NCBI RefSeq assembly: GCF_011806425.1
Contig: NZ_JAATOV010000001.1
Location: 434,001 to 498,000 of the forward strand
Length of the DNA: 64,000 nucleotides
Direction: 5' to 3'
From: Thalassospira lucentensis
Lineage (GTDB): Bacteria; Pseudomonadota; Alphaproteobacteria; Rhodospirillales; Thalassospiraceae
Under the pieces are notes generated by a model. The model had not been told where the DNA came from. It saw only the letters and a program-made list of their open reading frames with translations, and made no database searches. How positions within the stretch are numbered: the first letter of the stretch is position 1; the number at the start of each line of letters is the position of its first letter. The translations under genes and the position numbers were made by a program. Below, in pieces: positions 1 through 15,000 of this stretch.

Positions 1-3000
1 TAACTTGCCGTATCGCGGCCTTCGCCACCGCTCAGCGTGTCATGACCTTGACCACCGATTAGGGTATCATTGCCGTCTTCGCCATACAGTTTGTCATCGC
101 CATTGCCGCCCATCAGCGTATCGCCATCATCCCCGCCATACAGACGGTCATTGTTTTCACCGCCATCAAGGACGTCATTCCCGGCACCACCGACCAAGGT
201 GTCATCACCAGTCCCGCCATTGATGTGGTCATTTCCGGCTTCGCCATACAGCTTGTCCTGCCCCTGACCGCCAAGAAGCGTATCGTTGCCAGAACCACCC
301 CAAACACGGTCATCGCCCGATCCGCCATCAAGGGTGTCATCCCCTGTACCGCCGGTAATGAGGTCCTGACCACTGCCGCCTTCGACAAGATCGTTTCCAT
401 CATCACCCGACAGCGTATCATCGCCATCACCGCCATACAGGCTGTCATTGCCTTCCATACCCGACAAGGTGTCCTGACCGTTCAGGCCATAGACGGTGTC
501 GTCCCCGGCAAGGGCGGCAATCGTGTCATTGTTGCTGGTACCATAAAGCAGGTCATCATACGGGGTCGGACCGGTTGCCGCTTTGACGCCAACAAACATG
601 TCAGCATTCAGCTGGCTGAGTGAAACACCCACAAGCGTGAGCGTGCCCTGACCATTCAAATCGATGACCGTATTGCCATTGACCTCGGTCATCTGATCGC
701 GAAGATCGGCCCAATCATCCACATCAAGCGACGCCAGATTGATCTGATCTTCATTGACGTTAAAGTCGGTGACAACCTTGTCGCCCGAATTGTTCGACAC
801 AAGGATCTGATCCGCACCAGCACCGCCGGTATAGGTATCATTGCCCGCACCACCATCAAGCGTATCATTGCCAGAACCACCAAGCAGCGTATCGGCCCCG
901 TCGGTTCCGGTCAGGGTGTCGTTACCCGCACCCCCATCCAAAAGATCATTGCCATTGCCACCCGACAGCACGTCATCGCCGTCGCCACCGCGCAGGGTAT
1001 CTTCACCATCCCCGCCCAGAAGCGTATCGTTGCCAATACCGCCATCAAGGGTGTCATTGCCACCATCGCCAGACAGCAGATCATTGCCCGCACCACCCGC
1101 AATGATGTCATTATCATCGCCACCGTAAATGACGTCGTCGCCGCCTTCACCATCCAGCGTGTCATTCCCGGCCGATCCGTAAATCGTGTCGGTTTCATCG
1201 CCACCCGTGACGGTATCGTCGCCGTCCATGCCGTCGATGTAATCATCGCCGCCACCGCCATCCATGACGTCGTTGCCGCTGCCACCGATCAGGGTATCAT
1301 TGCCTTCGCCGCCGGAAATAACGTCGTGGCCTTCGTTGCCATCAAGCGTGTCATCGCCAGCACCGCCCGACACAACGTCATTGCCACTGCCGCCGGTAAT
1401 GGTGTCGTCACCCTCACCGCCCGAAAGGTTATCATCGCCTTCCATGCCATTGATGGTGTCATCGCCAGCACCACCATCGACAACGTCATTACCCGCCAAT
1501 GCGTCGATATAATCATCTTCGCTGGTGCCGATCAGGACATCATCAAACGGTGTTGCCCCGCCATCATTTTCGATACCGACAAACATGTCAGACGAAACGT
1601 CATTCAACCGCACACCGCGCAATGTGACAGAGCCGTTTGCGCCCAGATCTATCACCGTGTTGCCGTTTACTTCCGACAGAAGCGGCGCCAAATCTGACCA
1701 CTTGCTGATATCAAGGGCATCCAGCGAAATCTGATCAACGCTGGTGTTGAAATCAGTGACGAGCTTATGACCATCCAGACTGCTAACCTGAATAAGATCG
1801 GCACCCGAACCACCCGACAGGGTGTCGTTACCTGAACCCCCATCAAGGGTATCATTGCCATCGCCACCAATCAGGCGATCTTTGCCTGCACCACCATGAA
1901 GAACGTCGTCGCCTTTTTCACCATTCAGGTAATCCGCACCATTGCCCCCAAACAGGGTATCTGCGCCGTCACCGGTCCAGATGGTGTCATTACCTTCCCC
2001 GCCATCGACGGTGTCGGCACTAATGTCGGCTTCGACATTGTCAAAGCTGTCGTTGCCATCGCCCAGATCGACTTCGTTATTCTGGCTGTTGCCATAAACA
2101 TAATCGTCATGGGCCGATGCGATGACTTTTTCAAAGTTGGAAAGAATGTCGCCCGCCGCGTCACCGTCAAAGGCCCGACCACCTTCGCCGGTGGTGCGTG
2201 CATTTGCATCGGTATCGCCAAGGTAAATCTCGACACCAGCGTCTGATCCTTCATAGCTGATGGTATCGATACCATCACCACCATCAAGAACGTCGCCGCC
2301 AGCACCACCTTCGATGGTGTCGTCGCCGGCACCGCCCAAAATGGTATTGGCACCATCCGATCCGGTCAGGACGTCATCGCCGTCAGACCCAATCACATTT
2401 TCGATGCCGGTGATTGCATCGGTACCGGTGGCATCGGAAACGGCCGTTCCGGTCCCCAGATCAACCGTCGCACCATCAGCGGCCGACATATCAAGCGTAT
2501 CGGTACCATCGCCCCCATCAAGTGTATCATTGCCCGCACCGGCCAGAACTGTATCCGCACCGGCACCACCGATTAGGGTATCGTTGCCAACGCCGCCATC
2601 CAGGGTGTCATTGCCGGCCCCGCCAAGCAGAACGTCATTCCCGGCATTGCCCGACAGCTTGTCATTGCCTGCACCACCCGAAAGGGTGTTATCGACATCT
2701 GACCCGTTCAGGATATCGTTCCCGTCCGATCCAATCAGGTTTTCGATGCTTGAAAGTGTATCGCGATCACCATTGGCAAGGTCGGCCGTGCCGGTCGACA
2801 GGTCAGCATTCACCGCAGCGTTTGAATTGCTGTAATCGGCGGTATCCGATCCGTCGCCACCGGCAAGCGTATCGTCGCCCGCACCACCGGCAAGGGTATC
2901 GTTGCCCGCACCGCCGGTCAGGATGTTATTTTTGGCATCGCCACTAAGCGTGTCGTCATGATCCGATCCGACAACGTTTTCAATCGTGTAAAGCTTGTCA

Positions 3001-6000
3001 TTCCCGGCACCACCGGTGGCGGTATAATGTTCAAGATCAACATTCACACCCGACGTTGCATCATCATAAAGGGCGGTATCATTATCGCCCTGACCAATCA
3101 GAATGTCGTCGCCTTCACCGCCACGCATCTGATCGTCGCCGGTGCCGCCAAGCAGGGTGTCATTGCCAACACCACCGTCAATCAGATCGTCACCATAGCC
3201 GCCGTCAAGCGTGTCATCGCCCGCACCGCCATGAATATTATCATGACCAAGTTCGCCATTGATGACGTCATTGCCTTCGTTCGCCCAAAGCGTATCGGCA
3301 CCTGAACCACCATTGATGGTGACATCGCCATATGCAATCGTTTCGCTGGTCAGATCGACAACATCATCGCCCGCCCCGGCATTGATAACCTCAACCCCGT
3401 CAAGGCGCGCACCATCGGCAGTCGTTTGTTCGACAAGCGCGTCAAAGCTGATCGACCGGACGAAATAATCACTGCTGTCTGAGCCCGACGAACCATTGGC
3501 GTACGGTTCGCTTTCAAAAGCAAGATATCGGAAATCAACCGGATTGCCCTGCGCGTCGGTGACACTGATGCTCGCCGTACCAACACCGCCGGAACTGTAA
3601 TCAATCGTGCTGTTATCAAGCACGCCCGATGCAACAAGGTTGCCATCCGCGTCAAAGGCCTGCCACGCACCAACTTCGCCGCCGCCTTCATTCGCCATCA
3701 GGTTTGAAACCTGAACCGTGGCGGATGTCGCATTGGCGCCCAGATCAACAACGATGGCTTCGCTTTCGCCGCTCTCGCCATTGTGGTTGATTTGGCTGCC
3801 AGCCGGGCTGCCGCCGGAATTGCCAATACCTTTGCCGTCAAATGCAACTGTATCGTCCGCCGCAGCAAGGTTCAGCTTGCCATCGTCATCGACATAGGAC
3901 GTGCCAAAATCAAACCCATACAGGTTGGCATCCGACCATGCTGCCTGGACGTCCGCACTGCTTGCAGATTCTGTCAGGCCAAGGGTCCGAAGTTCGGTCG
4001 TGCTGACGGTGGTTTCACCATCGCCCAGTTTTGAACCATCCAGAACCAAGGCATCGCCGCCATCAGACATGTTCAGGGTATCGTGCCCCTCACCGCCAAT
4101 GAACGTATCGTCGGAAATGTTTTTACCACCAATATCGGCAACGTCACCGGTACCGTCGACATCCGGGCTTCCGGTGTTTTCTGTCGTGTCCGCCGCGTCT
4201 GCTGTGCCATCGACGTCAAAGTTCAGAACGTCGTCGCCATCACCACCATCAAGGGTGTCATCCCCCGAACCGCCCGACAGAACATCATTCCCGTCGCCAC
4301 CGCCGATCTGATCGTCACCAGTCCCACCCGAAAGCGTATCGTTGCCGGTACCACCATCAAGGGTATCGTTGCCTGCATCGCCAGAAATGCTGTCATTCCC
4401 GCTATTGCCAAGCAACGTGTCATCACCTGCACCACCGGCAACTGTATCGTCGCCCGCCAATGCATCGATAGTGTCATCACCGTCGGTCCCCGCAAGGGTA
4501 TCATCATACGGTGTCGCGCCATCGGTGATGTTGTTAAAATCATCGGCACTCAGATCACGAAGATCAACGCCAACAAGGGTTACAGTCCCGCCCGCAGGCA
4601 GGTTCAGAACGGCATCACCATTGTCATTTTCGCTGAGCAACGGCAAAACGTCGCTCCAGCTTTCGAGACCAAGATCATCAATCGAAAGCGTGTCTTGGCC
4701 GACAGTAAAGTCGCTGACAACATCGTTATCCGTACCATCGGCAAAGATGAAGGTATCACGCCCCACTCCACCAGAAACCATATCGTCGCCGGCGCCACCA
4801 TCTATGGTGTCGTCTCCCGCACCCGCGGAAATAACGTTATCCGCGTCCGAACCGATGATTTGATCATTGCCCGAACCGGTCGTGACATTTTCAAAGTTGG
4901 AAATCTGGTCATTGCCGGTTTGTGCTGACTGAGCTGTCCCCGCACCAAGGTCAACCACGGCATCGCCTGATGCGTTCGACATATCAAGCGTATCGGACCC
5001 ATCACCGCCATCAAGGCTGTCATTGCCCGCACCTGCGATGACCGTATCATCGCCAGCACCGGCCTTGACAAGGTCACTGCCCGCGCCATCGGAAATGACA
5101 TCGTTGCCTGCACCGGCATCAATCAGATCAATGCCGTCGCCACCAGAAATGGTGTCCGCACCGTCGCCGGTCGAAATTGTATCGTCACCCGTACTGCCAA
5201 TAACGGTGTCATCACCTGCACCGGTGACAACATTTTCAAACCCGGAAATAACGTCCGAACCGGTTTCGCTGCTATTGGCGCTGCCGGTCGCAAGATTGAC
5301 CGCGATGTCACTTTGGGTATCGGACATATCAAGCGTATCGGAGCCATCACCCCCCGAAAGGGTATCATTCCCCGCATCACCGAGGATCGTATCGTTGCCT
5401 GCGCCGCCATTTACAATGTCGTCACCGGCACCACCATTAAGGTGATCATCACCACCTCCGCCATCGATGCTGTCATTGCCTGCATTGGTCCAAACGGTAT
5501 CGTTACCGGTTCCGGCATCGACCGTAACATCGCCATAGGTATGATTTTCACTGGTCAGGTCGACAACGTCATCACCGTCACCCGAATTGATGACTTCGAC
5601 ATCGACAATCGATGGATCAGCCGCACCATTTTCATGATCGCGATCAAGAATAATCGCATCACCAGCACTGGTGCCAACCAACGTATCAACGCCCGCACCG
5701 CCATCATAGACATCATCACTGATGCCAAGGCCTTCAAGATCGGCGACCGCGCCCGTGCCAGCGACACCGGGGCTTCCGATATCATTCGTACTGTCGCCTG
5801 CCTGCCCGATGCCATCGACACCAAATTCCAGAACATCGTTACCGTCGCCACCAATCAGCGTATCGGTGCCATCGCCGCCCGACAATGTGTCGTCGCCAGC
5901 ACCACCACCAACGGTGTCATCGCCCGCGCCACCACCCACGGAATCATTCCCGTCGCCACCATCGAGGCTGTCATTACCGTCACCGCCATCGACCGTGTCG

Positions 6001-9000
6001 TCACCGGCACCACCGCCAACAGTGTCATCACCGCTGCCACCGCCAAGCGTATCATCGCCCGGTGTGCCAACATTTTCGATGTCGTCAAAATGGGTTGGGG
6101 TCAGATCAGAAACCGTAACCCCAGCCAGGGTCACAGTCCCGCCCGCTGGCAAGCTGATGACAGCGCCATCAGGGCCATCTGACAAAAGTGCCTGCAATTC
6201 AGTCCAGGTCGAAACACCCAGATCGGGCACGGAAATGACATCACCAGCAAGATCAAAATCACTGACCAGATCCGCGTCACTGCCATTTTCAAACACAAAG
6301 GTATCGTTGCCAGCCCCACCGGTCAGCGTGTCATTACCGGCACCCGCAACAAGGGTGTCATCACCGGCACCACCGACCAGAACATCATCACCGGCCCCGC
6401 CGTCAATCACGTCATCGCCCGCACCACCATCGATGCTGTTGGCACCGTCAGATCCCGTGATTGTATCGGCATCATCCGACCCGGTGACATTTTCAAAATT
6501 GGCCACCGTGTCGGTACCGGTATTGGCACCAGTTGCCGTACCAGCAGCAAGATCAACCGTCACGCCCCCCGTGGTGCCGCGAAGATCAACGGTATCGATA
6601 CCGTCGCCACCATCAAGGTCGTCATTGCCTGCATCAAGGGTGACCGTGTCATTGCCCGCACCGGCATCAATCGTGTTGTCGCCGTCCGATCCGGTAATGA
6701 TGTCATCACCGTCGGTCGCAATGACGTTTTCAAATCCGCCAATGGTATCCGTGCCGGTTTCCGCACTGCTTGCCGTACCATCGGCCAGATTGATGGTCGC
6801 GCCATTGGCCCCGGAAAGGTCAAGTGTGTCGGCACCGTCGCCGCCGATCAGGGTATCGTCACCAACACCCGCCATAACCGTATCATCGCCGGTTCCGGCA
6901 TCAATGGTGTCGCTGCCAGCGCCGCCATCAAGAACATCATTGCCAGCACCACCGGAAATCACATCGTTCCCGGCACCGCCATGGATGTTATCTGCCCCGT
7001 CGCCGCCTGACAGGACATCATCGCCATCATTGGACCAGATCGTGTCATCCCCAGCGCCACCATCAACGGTGACATCGCCATAAGAATGAACTTCGCTGGT
7101 CAGATCGACGACGTCATTGCCATCGCCCGCATCGATATTTTCGATATCCACAATCGACGGATTGGCTGCACCGCCCCCGGCATGATCCCGGTCAAGAATG
7201 ATCGCATCATCGCCATCACCGGCCACAAGCGTGTCATTGCCGCCCCCACCCACGAAGCTGTCATCGGACAAGTTTTTGCCGGAAATATCGGCAATGTCGC
7301 CGGTGCCATCCGTGGTCGGGCTGCCGACGTGATCGGTTGTGTCGCCGTCTTGGGCAATGGTGTCACCGTCAAATGACAGAACATCGTCACCAGCACCACC
7401 ATCCAACAGGTCAGAACCGTCGCCACCCGAAAGGGTATCGTTGCCTGCGCCACCTGTCAGCGTATCGTTGCCCGCACCGCCGGCCAGGATATTATCGCCG
7501 GTCGATCCGATCAGGGTATCATCGCCCGCACCACCGGTCGCACCTTCGATCCCGTTTAAGGTATCGGTGCCATCGGTTGCCGTGCCGGTTCCGTTTTCAA
7601 GATCAACAACAACCCCATCGGTCTGATCGGAATAATCGACAATATCGTCGCCCGCACCGCCGGTCAGTGTGTCATTACCCGCCCCGCCCGAAAGCGTGTC
7701 ATTACCGGCCCCACCATCAATGACATTGTCCGTGCCATCACCAATGATCGTATCATCGTGGTCCGACCCGATAACGGTTTCAAACCCGTCAATAACGTCA
7801 TTCCCGGCACCACCGGACGCGGTCCCGTTGGCCAGATCAACCGTAACGCCGCCGTCTGCCCCGTCATAGGACAGAACGTCTTCGCCATCGCCACCGATCA
7901 GGGTGTCATCGCCACCATTGCCAAGGACAGTGTCGTTGCCTTCACCCCCATCAAGGATATTGGCGTTTTCATCACCGATCAGAACATCGTCACCCGCACC
8001 GCCGGTAACGTTTTCAATGCTTTCAAGGGTATCGTTGCCTGCTTCGCCGGTCGCGGTTCCAGCATTCAGATCAACCGTGACACCCTCGGTCGTGTCGGAA
8101 TAATCGGCTGTATCATTGCCATCGCCGCCGCGCAGGGTATCGTCGCCCGCGCCACCGATCAGCGTATCGTTGCCTTCATCGCCGTAAATGTCGTCATCCC
8201 CGGCCTGACCGTCGATGATATCGTCGCTTTCAAGGGCGCGGATTTCATCGCCAATCTGGCTGCCGGTGATGTTGTCTTCGAATTCGGTCCCAACGATGAC
8301 GTCATAGCCAAAGAAATTACCCGGACCAAGATCATCGACCGAGACACCTTCAAGCGTGATGCTTTCGCCATCGTCCAGCGTAATGACCGCGTTGCCGTTT
8401 TCGTCATCGGCCATCTGATCGCGAAGCGTTGTGTAATCTTCGACGCCATACGCCGACAAATCGATCATGTCTTTTTCGACATCAAAGTCGGTTGCGGTGT
8501 CATTCCCGCCACCCGGCTTTAAGACGATCATGTCCTCGCCGTCACCGGTGATGATCACATCATCGCCGCCGCCACCAAACAAGGTGTCGTTGCCCGAACC
8601 GCCATCAAGGGTATTTACGCCGTCACTGCCAACCAGTGTATCGGCGTAGTCGGTCCCGATCACACGTTCAAAGTTGCGAACAATGTCGTTGCCGCCGCCG
8701 CCCGATGCGTATTCGTTGATAAGATCAACCGTGACGCCTTCGCTGACATTGGAATAGTCAACCGTGTCAACGTCATCTTCGCCGTTGCCACCATCAAGGA
8801 TATCATCGCCGGTATCGCCATATACCCAGTCACTGCCAGCACCGGCATCGACCATGTCATCGCCAAAACCGCCCGAAAGCGTATCGTTGCCGGCTTCGCC
8901 AAGCAGAACATCATTGCCAGCCCCGCCATCAATAATGTCATTTCCATCACCACCGGTGATTTGATCATCACCCGTACCGGCATCAATGACGTCGTCACCC

Positions 9001-12000
9001 GCACCCGCATTGATCGCGTCATTGCCAGCCCCGGACGAAATCGTATTGGCGTCGTCACTGCCGGTAATGTCATCGTTGAAATCGGACCCAACGACATTTT
9101 CAATATCGGAAAGGGTATCATTGCCTTCGCCCGTCGCAGTCCCGTCAGAAAGATTGACGTTCACCGCATCGCTGGCGTTGCTATAATCGACGGTATCGGA
9201 TCCTTCGCCACCATCAAGAACATCATCACCGCCACCACCGGCCAGAACGTCATCACCGGCCAAGCCCGTCAGGGTGTTGTTTTCGTCATTGCCCAACAGG
9301 GTATCGTCGAAAACAGTCCCGGTAATATTTTCGATGCCTTCAAGCGTATCGTTGCCATCACCACCGATGACAGTGCCATTGGCCAGATCGGCATTAATGC
9401 CCGCACCTTCGGTCGCGTAATCGGCGGTATCATTACCTTCGCCACCAGAAAGGACGTCCGATCCGGCATTCCCGCTGAGCGTATCGTCGCCCGCATCCCC
9501 TGAAAGGGTGTCATTGCCGTCGCCACCCATAAGGTGGTCATTGCCGTCGCCACCCGAAACGGTGTCATCACCGTCAAGTGCATCGATAAAGTCATTGCCA
9601 GCACCACCGGCAATGTCATCGGCATCGTTGGTGCCAAGCTGAATGATACCGGTGAAGTTTTCTTCGCCAATCTGATCCGCGGTCACACCTTTTAGTGTGA
9701 TGCTGTCGCCGGTATCGAATGTAATGACCAAATTGCCATCGGCATCGGTGCCGAACATGTGTTCAAGGCTGCCGAAGCCCGCGATGCTAAACGGTGCCAG
9801 ATCGATAACGTCGCTGTTGACATCAAAATCGGTAATCGTGTCATGGCCATCACCCGGATTAAAGATGACCTGATCGGCGCCGGAACCCAGTGTTAGCGTA
9901 TCATCACCCGTGCCAGCATCGAACGTATCGTCACCCGCACCACCGATGAATGTATCGTTGTCGGCGCCACCGACAAAGCTATCGTCAAAGCGTGATCCTT
10001 CGACGACTTCGATAGCATCAAGGGTATCTGTCCCGGTTGCGTCACCGCTAACCGTGTTATTCGTCGTGTCGACCGTAACGGCGGCATCTGAGTCGGCATA
10101 GCTTGCGCGGTCGATACCATCCCCACCAAGCAGAATGTCATCACCGGCCCCGGACATCAGAGTATCATTGCCGATACCACCATCAATCGTGTCGTTGCCG
10201 TCGCCCCCCAAAAGCGTATCGTCGCCGGCCCCGCCAAGCAGAACGTCATCCCCGCCACGACCATCAATCAGGTCATTGCCTGCATTCCCGGACAAGGTGT
10301 TTGAACCGCCATCACCGCTAAGCACGTCATTGCCAGCAGACCCATCGATATTTTCGAAATTGGCAATGGTGTCATTGCCTTCACCACGCACGGTGCTGGT
10401 TTCCAGATCAACACGCACGCCATTTGCATCAGCAAAGCCAAGCGTATCTTCGCCGTCACCGCCATCAAGCGTATCGTTGCCGGAACCACCCGCAACATAA
10501 TCATTGCCTGCACCGGCCAAAATCGTCTCGGCCCCGGTGCCGCCAATAATGGTATCATCTTGATCGGTCGCGATGATGTGTTCGACGCCGCTTATGGTAT
10601 CGGTGCCAATGCCGTCACCCGTCGCGCGATTATTCGCAAGATCGATATCAAGACCCGACTGCGCATCGCTGTAATCAAGCGTATCGGAACCTTCACCACC
10701 GATATAGGTGTCATCACCCAGTTCGCCGACAAAGCTGTCGTCACCGGCACCACCGCTAAGCACATCATTCCCGGCACCGCCGGTAATGACATCATTCCCA
10801 TCGCCGCCATCAAGACGGTTATCGCCCTCATCGCCGATGATGGTGTCGTCATGATCTGAGCCGGTGACATTTTCAAAACCGGCAAATGTGTCATTGCCGT
10901 CTGCGCCAGTTGCCGTACCGTTCAACAGATCAATATTCTGACCACCGCTGGCATCGGAATAATCAACCGTATCGTTGCCTTCGCCACCGGTCAGGGTGTC
11001 ATCACCGGCGCCACCGGAAATGACGTCATCGCCCGCGCGACCGTCAATAATGTCGTTCCCGGCATCCCCGGAAAGGGTATTGGCGTCCGAAGAACCTGAA
11101 ATCACATCATCGGCAGACGAGCCGGTTATGTTTTCAATGCTGTTTAACGCATCTTTGCCATCGGCCTTATCGGCAACACCCGCGTTAAGATCGACATCAA
11201 CGCTGGTGTCGCTATTGCTGTAATCAACGGTGTCCGACCCGGAACCGCCATCAATAACATCATCACCGGCACTGCCATTGAACGTATCGTCGCCCGCATC
11301 ACCGATCAGGGTGTTGTTGGCATCAGATCCCGTCATCACGTCGTCAAACGCACTGCCGGTCACATTTTCAACATTAAGGACCGTGTCGCCTGTTCGGTTG
11401 TCAGTTTCGCCAGTGGTCAGATTGATTTCAACGCCGTCATCCGCATCGGCATAGCTAACGGTATCCACACCATCGCCACCATCAATCAGATCCGCGCCAG
11501 AACCACCAATCAGACTGTCATTGCCAGCCCCACCCAAAAGCGTGTCGTTACCGGCACCGCCTGAAAGCAGATCATTGCCATCGCCACCGTCCAGCAGGTC
11601 TGAACCTGTTCCGCCAAAGAGGCTATCATTCCCAGTCGCCCCAAGCAGTGTATCGTTCCCTGAACCACCACTAAGCGTATCGTTGCCTTCACCGCCATCA
11701 AGAATGTTGGCGAACTGATCACCAGAAATGGTGTCGTCAAAATCACTGCCGGTCAGGTTTTCAACACCGGACACACGGTCGGTGCCCATACCAAATACGG
11801 TGCCCGCGTCAAGGTCTGCGTCAATCGCACCTGTCGCACCGCTGTAATCAACCGTGTCGCGCCCGGAACCGCCGAAAATCGTATCGTTTCCTTCGGTCGC
11901 GATTAGAATATCGTCGCCAGAACCAGCACTGAGCGCGTTGTCACCGGCATCCCCTTTTAGGGTATCAGAATGCGTTGAACCGGTGACATTTTCAATATCG

Positions 12001-15000
12001 ACAAGACTATCGTTACCCGCGCCGCCCGTTGCTGTTTGGTCTGACAGATCGACATTTACGCCATTGGTGGCAGATGAATAATTGGCCGTATCGTTACCAT
12101 CGCCACCGATCAGCGTATCATCACCATCTAAACCACTAAGAACATCGTCGCCAGCACCACCATTAAGGAGGTTATCTTCGGCACTACCGGTCAACATATC
12201 GTTCCCGGCACCCGCAATCACGTTCTCAACATTGCGAAGCGTGTCATTGCCTGATGTCGCCGATGCGTTCCCGGTCTTCAAGTCAACCGTAACACCGTCC
12301 GTCTCATCGCTGTAATCGGCTGTGTCGACACCGTCGCCGCCATCAAGGATATCGTTGCCGTCGCCACCAATCAGCGTGTCATCACCATCGCCGCCTTGAA
12401 GAAGATCACTGTCTTCAAGGCCATAAAGCGTATCGTTGCCGTCCAGTCCCGACAGGGTATCTTCCCCGTCGGTGCCAAACAATGTGTCGTCACCTGATGA
12501 ACCCGCGATATCCCGGACACCGATGAAGTTATCGGCTGTGATGTCGTCAATGCCGACACCTTCAAGCACCATGCTGGTGTCATCACCGAAATCGATGACC
12601 AAGTCACCGTTTTCGTTTTCCGACATCATTTCATAAAGCTGACCATAACTTTCAACCGGCAGCTCAGTCACATCGATCTGGTCAATTGCCGTATTGAAAT
12701 CGGTGACGGTGTCATTGCCGTCACCAGCTGCCATTTTATAAACGTCAGCCCCCGAACCGCCGGTAAGCGTGTCGTCACCGGCACCACCACGGATCGTATC
12801 GCTACCGCTACCGGCATTGATGATATTGGCGCCGTCATCACCGATGATATCGTCAGCCCCCTTGGAGCCAATGATATTTTCAACACCGCTTAAGGTATCT
12901 GTGCCGCTCTCGCTCGTGGCTGTGCCATCAGCAAGATTGATGGTTAGCGGTTCGCTGGCGCTGTAATCAACGGTGTCCGTTCCAGCACCACCTTCGATGG
13001 TGTCATTACCGGCGCCACCAATCAGCGTGTCATTGCCAGCCCCGCCATCAAGAAGGTCATCGCCCGCACCACCTTTAATAAGGTTATTTGCATCATTACC
13101 GATCAGAGTATCGTCGTGATCCGAGCCGGTAATATTTTCAAACCCGGAAAGCGTGTCATTGCCATCTGCACCAGAAGCAATTCCGGCATCAAGATCAACT
13201 GTGACGCTGCCTTGTGCATTGCTGTAGTCGACAAGATCAGTACCACTGCCGCCGACCAGAGTATCGCCGCCAGCCCCGCCCGAAAGCGTGTCATCGCCGG
13301 CACCGCCGTCAATAAAGTCGTCACCCGCACCACCGGAAAGGTCATCACTACCAGCCCCACCCCAGATGGAATTGGCCTGATCATCACCTGAAATAGTATC
13401 GCGCTGAGCAGAGCCGATAACGTTTTCTATACTGCTTAATGTATCAACATCCGCACCACCGCCCGATGCGGTTCCGGCGCCAAGGTCAACACTGACACCC
13501 AAGGTCGAACTATAATCGACGGTATCCTGACCTTCGCCGCCATCTAGGGTATCGGCACCTGCCCCACCTGAAATCGTGTCATTACCAGCGCCGCCAAAGA
13601 CTGTATCGGCACCCGCCCCGGCCGAAATCGTGTCATCACCGTCCAGCCCGTCGATAACTTCGTCAAACCCGGTTCCGGAAATAATGTCATCACCGTCTGT
13701 CGCGCCCAGCGTTGCAAGATCGGCAAAATTGTCCGCTGTCAGGTCTTGGGGCGAAACATCCGTCAAAGTCAGTGTCTGGCCATTTATGGTGATGACGGCA
13801 TTCCCGCTATCATCCGTGCCAATCATATTCCGAAGGGCTTCCCAATTTGGAACACCAAAATCAGACAGATCAATTTGATCTTCAGACGGATCGAAATCGG
13901 TGATGGTGTCTTCACCGGAAGTTTTACTAAAGACAAAGGTATCTGCACCTTCGCCGCCGGTCAGAACGTCATTGCCGTTACCACCATCAAGCGTATCGTC
14001 ACCCGCCCCGCCAACAAGGGTATTTACGCCGTTTGATCCACGCAGCACATCGTCGTGATCTGACCCAACGACATTCTCGATACCCTGCAGGGCATCATTG
14101 CCGTCAGCACCACTTGCCGTGCCCGCACCAAGATCAACCGTAACAGCACCGTCAGCATTGCTGTAATCGGCGGTATCGCGTCCAACGCCACCAATCAGCG
14201 TATCATCACCAAGACCGCCAACCAGGGTATCCTGACCATTGCCGCCATTGAGAATGTTGTCTTGATCATCACCAATCAGATGATCATCATGGCCCGACCC
14301 AGTAACATTCTCAAAATTGCGAAGCGTATCGGTATCCGCACCAGATGTCGCTGTTCCGGCCCCAAGATCAACCGTTACCCCGTCGGCATTGCCGCGATAG
14401 GAAACTGTATCAGCCCCCTCGCCACCATCAAGAACATCAGACCCAGCGCCACCGGTGATGAAGTCGTCGTCAGCACCGCCATCAATAACGTCGTCACCTG
14501 ATCCACCATCGATGTGGTCGTCACCGGCGCCACCCAAAATGGTGTCATTCCCCGCACCACCGCTGACGGTATCATCGTCACCCTTGGCATCGATCACATC
14601 ACTGCGATTTGTACCGGTCAGGTCATCTCTGGCTTCGGTACCTTCAAGGGATCGGATGCCGACAAAGTTCTTGTAACTGAGGCTGTCGGGATCAACACCA
14701 TCCAGGGTGATCACCGCATCGCCGATCGTGATCGTCGCGTTGCCCGCTTCGTCTTCCCCAATGAAGTCGACGATGTCGCCAAACAGTTCCAGACCTTCGA
14801 TCCCTTGAATGTCGATCACATCGACGGTGGGATCAAAATCCGTAATCAGATCATGGCCACTATCGGCATTTACAACAAAGGTATCCTCGCCTGCACCACC
14901 AGAAAGAGTGTCATCACCTCCACGCCCATCGATAGTGTCATTGCCAGCACCAGCCAAAAGGATGTCATCGCCGGAACTGCCCAGCATGGTGTCGATACCG

